Shown: positions 48,201 to 58,394 of the stretch, one piece after another | Numbering within the stretch: the stretch's first letter is position 1 | Layout of the letters: the number at the start of each line of letters is the position of its first letter | Assembly (NCBI GenBank): GCA_003999685.1 | Contig: CP021223.1 | Coordinates: 1,364,001 to 1,428,000, forward strand | DNA: 64,000 nucleotides | Source: Taiwanofungus camphoratus | Taxonomy: Eukaryota; Basidiomycota; Agaricomycetes; Polyporales; Taiwanofungaceae | Direction: 5' to 3' | Translations under genes and position numbers: made by a program | The notes under the pieces: generated by a model | Told to the model about the DNA's origin: nothing | The model's input: the letters and a program-made list of their open reading frames with translations, nothing else | The model's database searches: none

Positions 48201-49320
48201 TGAGTTTCGTGACCGGTTTCTCCTCCTTCTTGGCGTGTTCCTTAATAGCGAGTTCCGTAGATGTAGTGAGCCGACCGATGTCATGTTTGACCTGCCAGAT
48301 GAGACCATTTTCGAGGCGACGATACGCTCCATCGAGAGGGTATTCCTTTTCCTTAAGCGGGGTGTCTTGATACGCGGGGTGCAAACCTCGTCCGTATGTT
48401 GTGATTCGATCATTTCCTTCGATGAATGCTATGACCAGTTCATCGTTGTCGATCGTTTCCATGGCCTGTTCGAGTGTGATACCGTTTACCGAGTTTTCTT
48501 CCGAGGTTGAGACTGGGGAGTCTCGAGATGTCGTTTGACGATAGGTTTCCGTGGTTGGTAAGACTGGAGACATGGTGTCCATGACGTCCCCATCTCCTTC
48601 GTCCTCTACTTCTTCGATCGAAGGTTGGCGGGCCTTTATGATTTCCCTAGAAAGAGATTCCGTCGTTAACCTCTTGATTTCCAGTTGTTTGGCCCTGGTC
48701 TCTAGTAGGTTTTTCTTCCACTCCCTAGATTCCTCCAGGGTCATGCGGTGTTTAAGCTCTACTCGTCCTGTTTTCCAGTCGATGTCTGGGTTTTCCAGTT
48801 TGAGCCAGGTATGTCCGAAGATAATATCTTCCTTTCCTATGCTGGCCACATAGGCTTTAACGAATCGGGGTTCTCCTCCTATTTTGTACGAAAGAAGGGC
48901 CCTCTTTGTGATGACAGCTTGCTTGTTTGCCGTCCCATCCACATTGAACACAGGCATTGGGCGAGGTAGGGCCTCAGTGCGGATGTTGTGTTCTTTCACA
49001 AATCTGGGGTGGATGAATATCCCAGAGGCGCCGCTATCGATGAAGGTGCGCGTTTCGACGTCTTTTCGTCCCACAGTAATTGGAATGTGCAAGGCCCTTT
49101 CATTCTGAACTACTAGTACAACACGGGACAGTGAAACTGAAATGGGCAGCGGTTGCGTCGACTCACCCTGCCCCCTTAAAAATCCTCCGTGGCCAATTCT
49201 TCCATGACCTCTCTTTTCTCGTCGGCCGTCAGGCTCTTGATGTAGGAGCGATAGTCCGTAGGGCGCGAGTCCTGCACCTTGGGTGTGTTCTTCGTCCCAG
49301 CTACTGCCTTTTTGCGACAA
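45295..49320 (-). CDS. Element E pol: protease, RT, RNase H, integrase, chromodomain
   Basis: One frame of 1341 residues. Order: aspartic protease (TFIDSGASGIFIHP); reverse transcriptase (FTKMDLRQGYNNVRI, YMDDILIYS); RNase H (METDASKF, DRELMAVM, IYSDHKNL); integrase with HHCC zinc (HAGHPGIQK ... CGTCQQM) and DDE core (CCDFITDLP, VISDRGPQFAS, FHPQTDGETERVNQE); and a C-terminal chromodomain (YEVEAIIGHREN, YRIRWKGYSSADDSWEPE). It overlaps the end of gag in a different frame, which fits the frameshift expression known in gypsy elements. Looks whole. Confidence 0.95.
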   Translation of the reverse strand: MSQKGSSWDEEHTQGAGLAPYGLSLLHQEPDGRREKRGHGRIGHGGFLRGQGESTQPLPISVSLSRVVLVVQNERALHIPITVGRKDVETRTFIDSGASGIFIHPRFVKEHNIRTEALPRPMPVFNVDGTANKQAVITKRALLSYKIGGEPRFVKAYVASIGKEDIIFGHTWLKLENPDIDWKTGRVELKHRMTLEESREWKKNLLETRAKQLEIKRLTTESLSREIIKARQPSIEEVEDEGDGDVMDTMSPVLPTTETYRQTTSRDSPVSTSEENSVNGITLEQAMETIDNDELVIAFIEGNDRITTYGRGLHPAYQDTPLKEKEYPLDGAYRRLENGLIWQVKHDIGRLTTSTELAIKEHAKKEEKPVTKLIPEYLHDLLPVFDKQAAARLPKHTEHDHEINLKEDFKEFKQSTYSLNREEREELDKFLEENLQKGYIRPSKSPLASPFFFVEKKDGGYRPCQDYRELNEGTVKDRYPLPLISELLERLNKATIFTKMDLRQGYNNVRIREGDKWKAAFGVPAAGEGPPSFYEPLVMFFGMCNSPATFQRMMNTVFADMLKEGWLAIYMDDILIYSTDPEEHKKRTRRVIERLRDNNLYLKPEKCKFDVQEVEFLGMIIRPGQLAMDPVKVAGIKDWPIPKNLREVRSFIGFGNFYRRFIHGFSHLAQPLISLTRKDVKWHWDNEQQEAFEALKKAFLEQPVLLMPDLEKPFAMETDASKFATSAVLRQKDDNGDWHPCGYISQSMTPAERNYDVYDRELMAVMRGLNEWSHLLIGSPYPVMIYSDHKNLTYWKTARNLNRRQARWALRLSEFDYRLVHVPGTQMVQSDALSRHPDHDNGSSDNQDITVLPDKVWAAAIDTSLRTSIRKAGVNDSVYMEGLNNAQNGSDDHWTVQDGKLLYDNRVYIPLDEDLRRQTVSNYHDLPHAGHPGIQKTLASIRRDYWWPRMADFVARYVHGCGTCQQMKVNTHPDRPTLIPIRAAAHATPFSTFCCDFITDLPLSNGHDSILVVVDHDLSKGVIFIPCNKTIDAQGTAELLYNEVYKWFGLPDKVISDRGPQFASKVFQELCRMTGVQSAMSTAFHPQTDGETERVNQELEVYLRCFTSNNPDRWSSLLSAAQFAHNSREHSTIKASPFKVMMGFEPRGIPVVHKGSDTPGAAYRLKNLQRIREQAHAAMELAQAVLAKRIKPRGKGFRKGQQVWLDSRNLKLPYPSRKLAPKREGPFEIVEVLGPVSYKLKLLETWRIHPVFHAALLSPYTETEIHGQNYTRPSPELIEGEDNYEVEAIIGHRENLRTKRREYRIRWKGYSSADDSWEPEANLAGTAEELLGAYKERKNLG

Positions 49321-50507
49321 TCTCGTGCCGAATGTCCCCTATTGTGGCAATAGAAGCATAGGTTGTTGTTACGGTGGTATTTCCTCTCGCTTTCGTTCAA
49401 GGAGCAACCATCCGTCCACTGCTTCCTACTAGGGGTGGATGGAGAGGTGCGTGCGGAGCATGTGACGGCTGCGTCGACGTCCATGGGTTCCCCATAGTCG
49501 ACTGAGGTGGTGACGTTGGAGATCTGGTCGATCCCCCTGTAGATTGCGTCCAAGGATAGAACGTCCCTGTACCATTTGTCCATGGTGTCCGGCCTTTCGG
49601 ATGTGGCCCTTCCGGCTAAGGTGGCGTAGATCTGACGGTCTAGCCCCTTGATGAATATCGCCCTAAGGGTAGGGTAATCGTTTTCGGTGCGTTGTCCGTT
49701 CGCATCGATGGTCGCGTCCTTCAACTTCGCCTTTTCGGCCAGAAGTCGGAATCTCTCCACATACATCTTAGTAGTGGCCCTCGTTTTCTTGTTTAGCTGC
49801 TTGGCTGGCAACTCCATGAGCACCTGATGTGCTCGCTGCACTCCCTCGTGTTCGGGGAATGCCAACTTGAGAGATCCCTTGAACAGGTCCCATGTCCTGT
49901 AAGGTGCTTGACCCCCCGCTGCTCGTTCGTAGAACGTGTCGCGCCATATGCGTGCGTCCTGTCCTCCCTTCATGAGGGCGACCGTGAATGCGATCTTTGC
50001 GTCGTCGCTGAGGTTGGTGTTGTTTGTGGCGGTGAAGTAATGTTCCACCCGCTGGATGAATCGATCCAGATCCTCCCCTTGCCCGGTGAAGGGGTCCGGC
50101 GCAGGGATGTCGAGCTTGAGGGCTCGAGCCCCTTGCTGCTGGGTCTGGAGGCGAGCGATGAGTGCCTCCAGCTGCTGTTGTGTCATGTTCCCGATTGTGG
50201 CCATCGTGACTCGTCGAGGTGTGGGTGCGGATATTATAGGAGCGGATGTGGAAGAGGATGGAGTAGGTGTGGGTGTTCGAGAAGTTGAGGCGGTGAACGT
50301 GCCTTCAGGGATGAGTTCGATAGGTGTGGATTCCTGTGACCCTCCCGTGAATAGGATGGCGATGTCTTTTCCTTCGGCAACAGGGTTTCGCTGGAAGTAA
50401 GTAGCGAGGTTGGCCTGTGCTTGTTGGATTGGTCGTCTGGATGTTGTCCTAATCCAGGTAAGCGGTGAACTCGGATAGATCGGGTTCCGGTTCGCGTCTA
50501 CGAACAC
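49176..50507 (-). CDS. Element E gag
   Basis: A 443-residue frame with a variable N terminus, a Ty3-type capsid core (LKLDIPAPDPFTGQGEDLDR, RVEHYFTATNN, VALMKGGQDARIWRD) and a single zinc knuckle CFYCHNRGHSARDC near the C terminus. Looks whole. Confidence 0.9.
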   Translation of the reverse strand: MFVDANRNPIYPSSPLTWIRTTSRRPIQQAQANLATYFQRNPVAEGKDIAILFTGGSQESTPIELIPEGTFTASTSRTPTPTPSSSTSAPIISAPTPRRVTMATIGNMTQQQLEALIARLQTQQQGARALKLDIPAPDPFTGQGEDLDRFIQRVEHYFTATNNTNLSDDAKIAFTVALMKGGQDARIWRDTFYERAAGGQAPYRTWDLFKGSLKLAFPEHEGVQRAHQVLMELPAKQLNKKTRATTKMYVERFRLLAEKAKLKDATIDANGQRTENDYPTLRAIFIKGLDRQIYATLAGRATSERPDTMDKWYRDVLSLDAIYRGIDQISNVTTSVDYGEPMDVDAAVTCSARTSPSTPSRKQWTDGCSLNESERKYHRNNNLCFYCHNRGHSARDCRKKAVAGTKNTPKVQDSRPTDYRSYIKSLTADEKREVMEELATEDF

Positions 50508-50641
50508 TCGTTGTTCGATGTCGTAGAGAAGTGGTTCCTCTCCTCGTGAAGGTAACCCCCAATAGTCAGGATCGACGGTCCTGAGGTAAGACGTGGTAAT
50601 GGATGTATGCCCGCTAGATGGTACTAGGGGCGGCTTAGCGG

Positions 50642-50654
50642 AAGTCTGATCTTT
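50642..50654 (-). promoter_or_regulatory. Element E primer-binding site, self-priming type
   Basis: In sense orientation AAGATCAGACTT follows the 5' LTR after one base. It is exactly complementary to AAGTCTGATCTT in the LTR (plus-strand 50831-50842), which lies just after the TATA box. No canonical TGG-type tRNA site is present. Confidence 0.75.
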
Positions 50655-51130
50655 TGATACAAATTGATATCTCAGATCCTAGATATTGCCTCACACGTGA
50701 GGGCCTGACCACGATAGAAGGTGGCGAGGTCTTATGGTCGATATAGACCGAGTGTCGTGAAGTCCGTAGACTCGAGCGAGTATCACTCAGATGTGAGCGA
50801 GAGGATACAAGACACAAATATAATGGTAACAAGATCAGACTTAAGGTCTGAGCTAAACTAAATACATGCTATATATACAAGTACGTATCCTGAGCACGGA
50901 CCAAGAACTACTCTAGGGCAGGAGGTCCGTAATGTGGTACAACTGTAGATAAATGCAAAGTGGTACGATCCGGGCGTATTAGCAATACGTATGAGTGATG
51001 AGGAATGTGGTAAGCGGCCCGAATATGAGTCAGAGTCTTATGCGTAAGCGGGGCCGATCCGGGGCCCGTACAGTAATAATCCATGGGTAAGCAATGACCG
51101 TGGTAATGACAAGAAATAGAAATTGTATCA
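50655..51130 (-). repeat. Element E 5' LTR
   Basis: 476 bases. In sense orientation there is a TATATATAG box followed about 35 bases later by the self-priming word AAGTCTGATCTT. Confidence 0.92.
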
Positions 51131-51758
51131 GGCTGTGGTGAAGAAGAAACGACCACTACTATCAAAGTGTCATCAGAAGGAGAGGTTGGACTTTGCTGTG
51201 AGTCATCAGCACTGGACTGTGGATGATTGGAAGAAGGTTATATGGTCTGATGAGACTAAAATCAATCGCCTGGGATCAGATGAAAAGAAATGGGCATGGA
51301 AAAAGCCAGGAGAGGGTCTTAGTGCCAGACTGATGGAGGGAACAGTCAAGTTTGGTGGAGGGAGTGTCATGATATGGGGCTGTATGACTTGGGAAGGAGT
51401 TGGATTGGCATGCAAGATTGATGGGAGGATGGATGCAGACCTTTATATCAGCATCTTGGAGGATAAACTTCAAGGATCACTTGATTACTATGGTCTAACC
51501 CCTCAAGATGTCATCTTTCAGCAAGACAATGACCCCAAGCACACTAGCAAAAAGGCTAAAAGGTGGTTTCAGGACCATGATTTTAATGTCATGATATGGC
51601 CAGCTCAGTCTTCTGACCTCAATCCTATTGAGCACCTTTGGCAACACTTGAAGACAAGGCTTGCAGGGTATGAAAAGCCTTCAAGTGGGATTTTGGAACT
51701 TTGGGAGCATGTGGAGAAGGAATGGGATGCAATTGATACTCCTGTGTGTCAAAATTTG
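51131..51758 (+). pseudogene. Tc1/mariner transposase, catalytic part
   Basis: It continues the transposase behind element E in the same frame once one copy of the GGCTG duplication is set aside (AVVKKKRPLLSKCHQKERLD). The DD34E triad is complete: IWSDETKINRLGSD, IFQQDNDPKHTSKKA and NPIEHLWQHL, with exactly 34 residues between the second Asp and the Glu. The frame stays open to CQNLI, where unrelated sequence takes over, so the C-terminal ~25 residues are lost. Apart from the E insertion and this cut, I see no other damage. Confidence 0.88.
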
Positions 51759-52079
51759 ATTGTATACTCGGTCTGGTTTACCATGCCACCAGTCTTCTCG
51801 CACACCTATGCCCATTCTCCCAGATATCATTGCATCTCTAGAACCCTCCATATACACTCCTGACTTTGAGGCTCTCTTTGAAGGGTCCTTAGATTCACTC
51901 ACCACGTCCAAAGAATCTCAATTTGAGGACGTTAACCCTCCGTCCATGTCTCCTGAAGTTTCTCTAGCACACAGTAGTCCTTCATCCCATCCAGATCCTC
52001 TTTGTATTTCTCTCCCTCCATTACCACAGTTATCAGCTACACTTCTCTCGACTTCCCCTACACCAGCAGTCCCTTCTTT
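51759..52079 (+). other. Unrecognised coding-like fragment
   Basis: An open stretch from about 51760 reads MPILPDIIASLEPSIYTPDF then an acidic Ser/Pro-rich sequence until copia element D begins at 52080. Composition resembles the N terminus of gag in G, so it may be gag of the B element continuing right of the Tc1 insertion. I do not recognise it. Confidence 0.35.
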
Positions 52080-52437
52080 TGTCACAATAATGTGCTCTGC
52101 CACAGTCCCTTGGTCAAGCTGGAGTGCTGCCGGACTTGGAGTGGCCACAGTAGACTGTGGGCCACTTACATCATTAGTGGCGGAGCTATTGGACTGGAGT
52201 TGAACACAGGCCACATTAGTTTTGTGGCTGGGTCATATGTTTGTATTGTTCCCTTTTTGATGGACTCTATTGTTCTGTGGTGGAGCCCTTTGTTCTCACC
52301 AGCATAAATAGTGCCCTGTAGTCCGGAGTAGCCCCCATCTCTGTGGCTTACTTCGGACTCCAGCACTTAATTGCTGTTCCCTGCGTCCCATTTTGATAGG
52401 TTATGAGCCCTGCGCTATAGCAGTCTATTACACATAC
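52080..52437 (+). repeat. Copia D 5' LTR, left part
   Basis: It starts TGTCACAATAATGTGC and matches 63872-64000. It contains a TATA-like CAGCATAAATAG at 52300. The part after 52437 lies right of F. Confidence 0.85.
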
Positions 52438-53001
52438 TGATACAATTTCTTTCATCGCATATCTTATCGGTCGGACCTCGGATCGGTCCCGTGACCTTTC
52501 GCTTCTAGGACGGGCCTCGGGTAGGCCCAGCTTCTTCACGCAGCATCTTGACTCATCGCTGCTTACGGTACGGGCCCCGGACGGGCCCCGGTTACTCATG
52601 GACTCTGACTCATATCGGGCCCCGCTTACACATTCCGTCTTACGCTTACTGATTGCTAATACGGCCCGATGACTCATATCGTCTTACTTACGCTTACTCA
52701 TGCTTACTCATGCTGATTCGTAGACCACGTGCCATGGTCCGTGCGCAGGGTAGAATACGTATATAAGGCCCTGTAGTTTGTAGGTCGAACCCTAAGTTCG
52801 ATCTGGTTACCAAGTAGCTAGTTACCACTAGCAATCTTATACTCGTATCTTGCGACCTCTCGCTTCGTACCTGAGTACTCGCTCGACTCTATCGACTTCG
52901 CCCAGGAGGACATACGCAGTGTCCATAAAGCCTCACTACTATCTCTAGTAGCCAGGTCCTCACGTTCGAGGCTTTCCGGTCGTTGATACCAGCTTGTATC
53001 A
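52438..53001 (+). repeat. Element F 5' LTR
   Basis: TGATACAATTTC to CAGCTTGTATCA. TATA box ATATAAGG at 52761, then the self-priming word TAAGTTCGATCT at 52793-52804. Confidence 0.95.
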
Positions 53002-53003
53002 AA

Positions 53004-53015
53004 AGATCGAACTTA
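53004..53015 (+). promoter_or_regulatory. Element F primer-binding site, self-priming type
   Basis: AGATCGAACTTA, two bases after the LTR, is exactly complementary to TAAGTTCGATCT at 52793-52804 in the LTR. No tRNA-type TGG site is seen. Confidence 0.75.
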
Positions 53016-53103
53016 TTGCTAAGTCGCCCCTAGTCTTATCTAGTAGGGCTAACCGTTAGACACCACGTCTACCATCGAGACAGTCGACCCCACCGCTTGG
53101 GGA

Positions 53104-54426
53104 TTGCCGACTCAAGTAAACAACGCGCCGCTTCTGTACGATCGTCTCCGTTGGACTTTCGTTGACCAGAACCTCGATCCGATCTACCCGAACTCTCCAC
53201 TTGCGTGGGCAGGGACAATTTCGAATCGACGAGCACAGGAGAAATTAGCCTCCTACTTCAGACGTAACCCTCCGCCAGACGGAAGAGACCCAGCTGGTTT
53301 CTTTCCCGCGTCGATACCCTCGACACCGTTGATAGCCACCCCGACCACTCCCACGTTTCCATCACTTCCTTCCACCCCCGTAACACCTACCACCCCTACC
53401 ACGATGGCTACTATCGCAACAATGACCAGGGCGGAGCTCGAGGCGCTTATAGCGCACCTTTCAGCGCAACAGCATCAGGGGAGTCGACCCCTTAAGCTCG
53501 ACATTCCTGCACCAGAGCCGTTCACTGGGCAAGGAGAAGATCTGGAGCGTTTCCTCCAGCGGGTGGAGCACTACCTCACTGCCACCAACAATCAAGGGTT
53601 AAGCGATGATGCAAAGATCGCTTACACGGTCGCTCTCATGAAAGGAGGGCAGGACGCACGTATCTGGCGCGATACGTTTTACGAACGGGCCGCGGGAGGG
53701 CATGCTCCCTACGCTAGCTGGGACGTATTCAAGGCGAGCTTGCGACTCGCGTTCCCCGAGCACGAAGGAGTCCAGAGGGCTCACCAGGTGCTAATGGAGT
53801 TGCCGGCCAAGCAACTAAACAAGAAGACCAGGGTCAGTACGAAGATGTACGTGGAGAGGTTCCGACTCCTGGCAGAGAAGGCCAAGTTAAAGGACGCTTT
53901 CACGAGCCTCCAAGGCCAACGCACCGAGAACGATTACCCCACGTTGAGGGCGATCTTCATCAAAGGTCTGGACCGCCAGATCTACACGACACTCGCTGGT
54001 CGCACCAACACGGAACGACCCAACTCCATGGAAAAATGGTACGCCGACGTCCTTCATCTCGACGCCGTTTACAGAGAGATCGACCAAACCCTCTCCGCTA
54101 CCGCCGACGTCGACTACGGCGAACCCATGGAAGTGGACGCACTCGTTACCCCGCGTCCCACACCGTTCACTAAGAAGTGGGAGGACGGATGCAACCTTAG
54201 CGAGAAAGAAAGGAAGTACCACATGGACAATCGTCTATGTTTCTACTGCCACAAGGGAGGGCACGCGGTGCGCAAGTGTCCGAAGAAGACGGCCAAAACT
54301 GGTCAAAGGAGTACCTCGAAGGAACCCAAGGCACGATCCCCCATGGACTTCCGCTCGTACATCAAGACGCTCTCATCAGATGAGAAAAGGGCGATGTTCG
54401 AGGAGTTAGGAACGGAGGATTTTTAA
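53104..54426 (+). CDS. Element F gag
   Basis: A 440-residue frame, closely similar to gag of E: LKLDIPAPEPFTGQGEDLER, RVEHYLTATNN, MKGGQDARIWRDTFYERAAG, and the zinc knuckle CFYCHKGGHAVRKC. Open throughout. Confidence 0.92.
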   Translation: MPTQVNNAPLLYDRLRWTFVDQNLDPIYPNSPLAWAGTISNRRAQEKLASYFRRNPPPDGRDPAGFFPASIPSTPLIATPTTPTFPSLPSTPVTPTTPTTMATIATMTRAELEALIAHLSAQQHQGSRPLKLDIPAPEPFTGQGEDLERFLQRVEHYLTATNNQGLSDDAKIAYTVALMKGGQDARIWRDTFYERAAGGHAPYASWDVFKASLRLAFPEHEGVQRAHQVLMELPAKQLNKKTRVSTKMYVERFRLLAEKAKLKDAFTSLQGQRTENDYPTLRAIFIKGLDRQIYTTLAGRTNTERPNSMEKWYADVLHLDAVYREIDQTLSATADVDYGEPMEVDALVTPRPTPFTKKWEDGCNLSEKERKYHMDNRLCFYCHKGGHAVRKCPKKTAKTGQRSTSKEPKARSPMDFRSYIKTLSSDEKRAMFEELGTEDF

Positions 54427-54509
54427 AGGGGCAGGGTGAGCCGACGCAACCACTGCCCGTATCCATTTCACTGTCCCGTGTTGTACTTGTAGTCCGGAAT
54501 GACAGAGCT

Positions 54510-57500
54510 TTGCACATTCCGATTACTGTGGGACGAAAAGCCGTCGAAGCCCGCGCCTTCATCGATAGTGGCGCATCGGGAATATTCGTGCATCCACGAT
54601 TTGTCAAGGAACACAAGTTACGGACTGAGGCGCTACCACGCCCAATACCGGTGTTCAACGTGGACGGCACTGCCAACAAGCAAGCGCTCATTAACAAACG
54701 AGCCTTGCTATCGTACAAAATCGGGAATGAGCCCCGGTTTGTCAAAGCATACGTGGCCAGTATAGGAAACGAAGACGTCATCTTCGGACATACTTGGCTC
54801 AAACTCGAGAACCCCAGTATCGACTGGAAGGGAGGTCGTGTGGAACTGAAGCACCGCATGACCCTGCAGGAGTCTCGAGAGTGGAAGAAGGGGATCATCG
54901 CGCAACGAGTAGCGCGACTGGAGCTGAAGAAACTAGCGGAACGAGAACAGGAAGAAGCCCTGGATCCCGTGCTAGACTATGAGGTAGACTGGTCAGCACC
55001 CCCTTGTCCACAAGTAGCGGCCTTCCTCGCCGAACGAGACAAACGCCTCAAGCAACAATGGCAGCCCACCATTGAGGAGGTAGAGGACGAAGGAGACTTC
55101 GAGGTGATCGACACCATGTCTCCTGTCTTGCCAACGACAGACATGCCTAGGCAGACAGCACGCCGCGACATCCCAGTCGCACCCCTGGTAGAGGAATCGG
55201 TCAACGGTATCACACTGGATCAGGCGATGGAAACGATCGACGACGATGAACTGGTTATAGCGTTCATCGAGGGAGACGATCGGATCACGACATATGGACG
55301 AAACTCATACCCCGCGTATCGAGACGCACCCCTTACGGAGGAGAAGTACCCTCTCGACGGAACCTATCGGCGTCTAGAAAACGGTCTTATTTGGCAGGTT
55401 ACGCACGACATTGGTCGACTCACCACATCCACGGAACTCGCTATCAAGGAACACGCTCTGAAAGAGGAGAAACCGGTCACGGAACTCGTCCCCGAGTACC
55501 TCCACGACCTCCTCCCAGTGTTCGACAAGGCCAAGGCAGCGAGACTTCCCAGACATTCAGAGTTCGACCACGAAATAAACCTCAAGCCGGATTTCAAGGA
55601 CTTCAAGCAGTCGACGTATTCTCTTAACCGGGATCAACGAGCGGAACTGGACAAGTTCCTCGAAGAGAATATAGAGAAGGGATACATCCGACCGTCCAAA
55701 TCGCCACTCGCAAGTCCGTTCTTCTTCGTGGATAAGAAGGACGGCGGATACCGACCTTGCCAGGACTATAGGGAACTCAACGAGGGAACGATCAAAGACA
55801 GATACCCTCTTCCCCTCGTAACAGAGCTTCTAGAACGCCTCAATAACGCCACGATCTTCACAAAGATGGACCTTCGTCAAGGATACAACAACCTTCGCAT
55901 CAAGGAAGGTGACGAATGGAAAGCGGCTTTCGGCGTTCCAGCAGCTGGGGAAGGACCTCCCTCGTTCTACGAACCCCGGGTAATGTTCTTCGGGATGTGC
56001 AACTCACCGGCAACGTTCCAACGGATGATGAACACGGTCTTCGCAGACATGCTCAAGGAAGGATGGTTGGCAATCTATATGGACGACATCCTTATCTACT
56101 CGACAGACCCCGAGGAGCATAAGAAGCGAACACGGCGAGTTATCGAAAGACTTCGAGATAAGGACCTGTATCTCAAACCGGAAAAGTGCAAATTCGACGT
56201 GCAAGAAGTCGAATTTTTAGGCATGATCATCAGACCCGGACAACTCGCCATGGACCCAGTCAAGGTAGCCGGCATCAAGGACTGGCCGATACCTAAGAAC
56301 CTCAGGGAGGTTCGGTCGTTCATTGGATTTGGGAACTTCTACCGTCGGTTCATACACAGCTTCTCGCATCTGGCCCAGCCTCTGGTCTCGCTTACGCGAA
56401 AGGACGTCAAATGGCACTGGGACGATGAACAACAGGAAGCTTTCGAGGCACTGAAGAAAGCTTTCCTGGAACAACCGGTCTTACAGATGCCCGACCCGGA
56501 GAAGCCGTTCGCGTTGGAAACGGATGCATCAAAGTTCGCCACGGGCGCCGTCCTCAGGCAAAAGGACGACAACGGCGATTGGCATCCGTGTGGTTATATT
56601 TCCCAGAGTATGACACCAGCGGAACGAAACTACGACGTCTATGACCGGGAACTCATGGGCGTCATGAGAGGCCTCAACGAATGGAGTCACCTTCTCATCG
56701 GAAGCCCGTATCCAGTCACGATCTACAGCGACCACAAGAATCTGACGTACTGGAAAACGGCACGGAATCTGAATCGAAGACAAGCACGATGGGCTCTTCG
56801 CTTGTCCGAATTCGATTACAGGTTAATTCATGTCCCGGGCACGCAAATGGTGCAAAGCGACGCGCTCTCCCGACGCCCCGACCACGACGACGGTTTATCA
56901 GACAACCAAGATGTAACCATCCTACCGGACAAGGTATGGGCAGCGGCAATCGACACGAGTCTAAGGGCTTCCATCGCGGAAGCATGTATAAATGACTCGG
57001 TGTATACGGAAGGGATGCGCAATGCACGAAACGGCTCAAATGACCACTGGACAATTCGAGACGGAGACCTCCTCTACGATAACCGGGTATATATTCCCCT
57101 GGACGAGGATCTACGACGACAAACGACCTCGAATTATCATGACCTCCTCTCCGCCGGCCACCCTGGAATTCAGAAGACCCTCTCGTCTATTCGACGAGAC
57201 TATTGGTGGCCTGGAATGGCTGACTTCGTTACACGATACGTCAAAGGTTGCGGCACTTGCCAGCAAATGAAAGTTAACACGCACCCCACCCGACCGGCCC
57301 TACTCCCGATCAAATCCGCACAGCACGCCACTCCGTTCAGCACATTTTGCTGCGATTTCATTACGGATTTGCCGACTTCGGAGGGTTACGATTCAATTTT
57401 GGTCGTTGTGGACCACGACCTTACGAAGGGGGTAATTTTCATTCCATGCAACAAAACGATTGACGCATCAGGAACAGCCGAGGCACTATATCGTGAGGTG

Positions 57501-58394
57501 TACAAGTGGTTTGGTCTTCCGGACAAGATCATTAGCGATCGAGGACCACAGTTCGCATCAAAGGTATTCCAGGAGCTCTGCCGTATGACCGGAGTCAAGT
57601 CGGCCATGAGCACAGCGTTCCACCCCCAAACGGACGGAGAGACGGAACGAGTCAACCAGGAACTGGAGATCTACCTGCGATGCTTTACGAGCAACAACCC
57701 GGACAATTGATCGTCGCTGCTGGGCTCAGCACAATTCGCTCACAACTCGCGTGAGCACTCGACAATTAAGGCGTCACCCTTCAAGGTCATGATGGGCTAT
57801 GAACCTCGAGGGATTCCCGTCGTACACCCCGGATCGGACACACCGGGCGCTGCTTATCGACTGCGGAACTTGCAGAAGATTCGGGAAGACGCACACTCAG
57901 CAATGGAGCTAGCACAGGCGGTGTTAGCAAGACGCGTGAGACCCAAAGGAACGGGTTTCCGCAAAGGACAAAAGGTGTGGCTAGACTCACGGAATCTAAA
58001 GCTGCCATACCCGACAAGGAAGTTGGCTCCCAAGCGTGAGGGCCCCTTCGAAATCACGGATGTTCTAGGACCGGTGTCTTACAAGCTGAAACTCCCGACG
58101 ACATGGCGAGTGCACCCCGTTTTCCACGCCGCACTTCTTTCGCCATACACCGAGACGGACACGCATGGTCCCAACTACACGGAACCACCACCGGAGCTTA
58201 TCAGCGGCGAAGATAACTACGAAGTCGAAGCTCTGGTCGGACATCGTGAGAATCGCCGAAGGAATCGCCAAGAATACCGAGTCAGGTGGAAAGGTTACTC
58301 ATCCGCCGATGACTCATGGGAACCGGAGGAGAACTTAACCGGTACGGCGGACGAGCTGCTAAATGCATATAAGCAGCGCAAGAACCTACGATGA
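54510..58394 (+). pseudogene. Element F pol: protease, RT, RNase H, integrase, chromodomain
   Basis: Same order and motifs as pol of E: FIDSGASGIFVHPRF, FTKMDLRQGYNNLRI, YMDDILIYS, LETDASKFATGAVL, CGTCQQMKVNTHP, IISDRGPQFASKVFQE, FHPQTDGETERVNQE, and a chromodomain VRWKGYSSADDSWEPEENL. About one break; otherwise open. It ends in an ATGA overlap with the next frame. Confidence 0.9.

Larger units (their letters stand above)
43008..51130 (-). mobile_element. Ty3/gypsy chromodomain element E, looks whole and very young
   Basis: Two 476-base LTRs (43008-43483 and 50655-51130) differ at about two positions. The 5-base duplication GGCTG flanks the element. In minus orientation it has a self-priming site, gag, pol with C-terminal chromodomain, and two further open frames before the 3' LTR. 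All frames are long and open, so it looks whole. It sits inside a Tc1/mariner transposase. Confidence 0.93.
42318..51758 (+). mobile_element. Tc1/mariner DNA transposon, split by element E and lacking its right end
   Basis: The left end is TA (42318) followed by a terminal repeat CAGTGACTTACAAAACC. About 360 bases later the transposase begins. It is interrupted at 43007 by gypsy element E with the duplication GGCTG (43003-43007 and 51131-51135) and continues to 51758. The last ~25 codons and the right terminal repeat are missing, replaced by unrelated sequence. Confidence 0.85.

Noticed and set aside
45501-50400. Plus-strand frames across element E
   Set aside because: They are antisense shadows of gag and pol, with no domain of their own.
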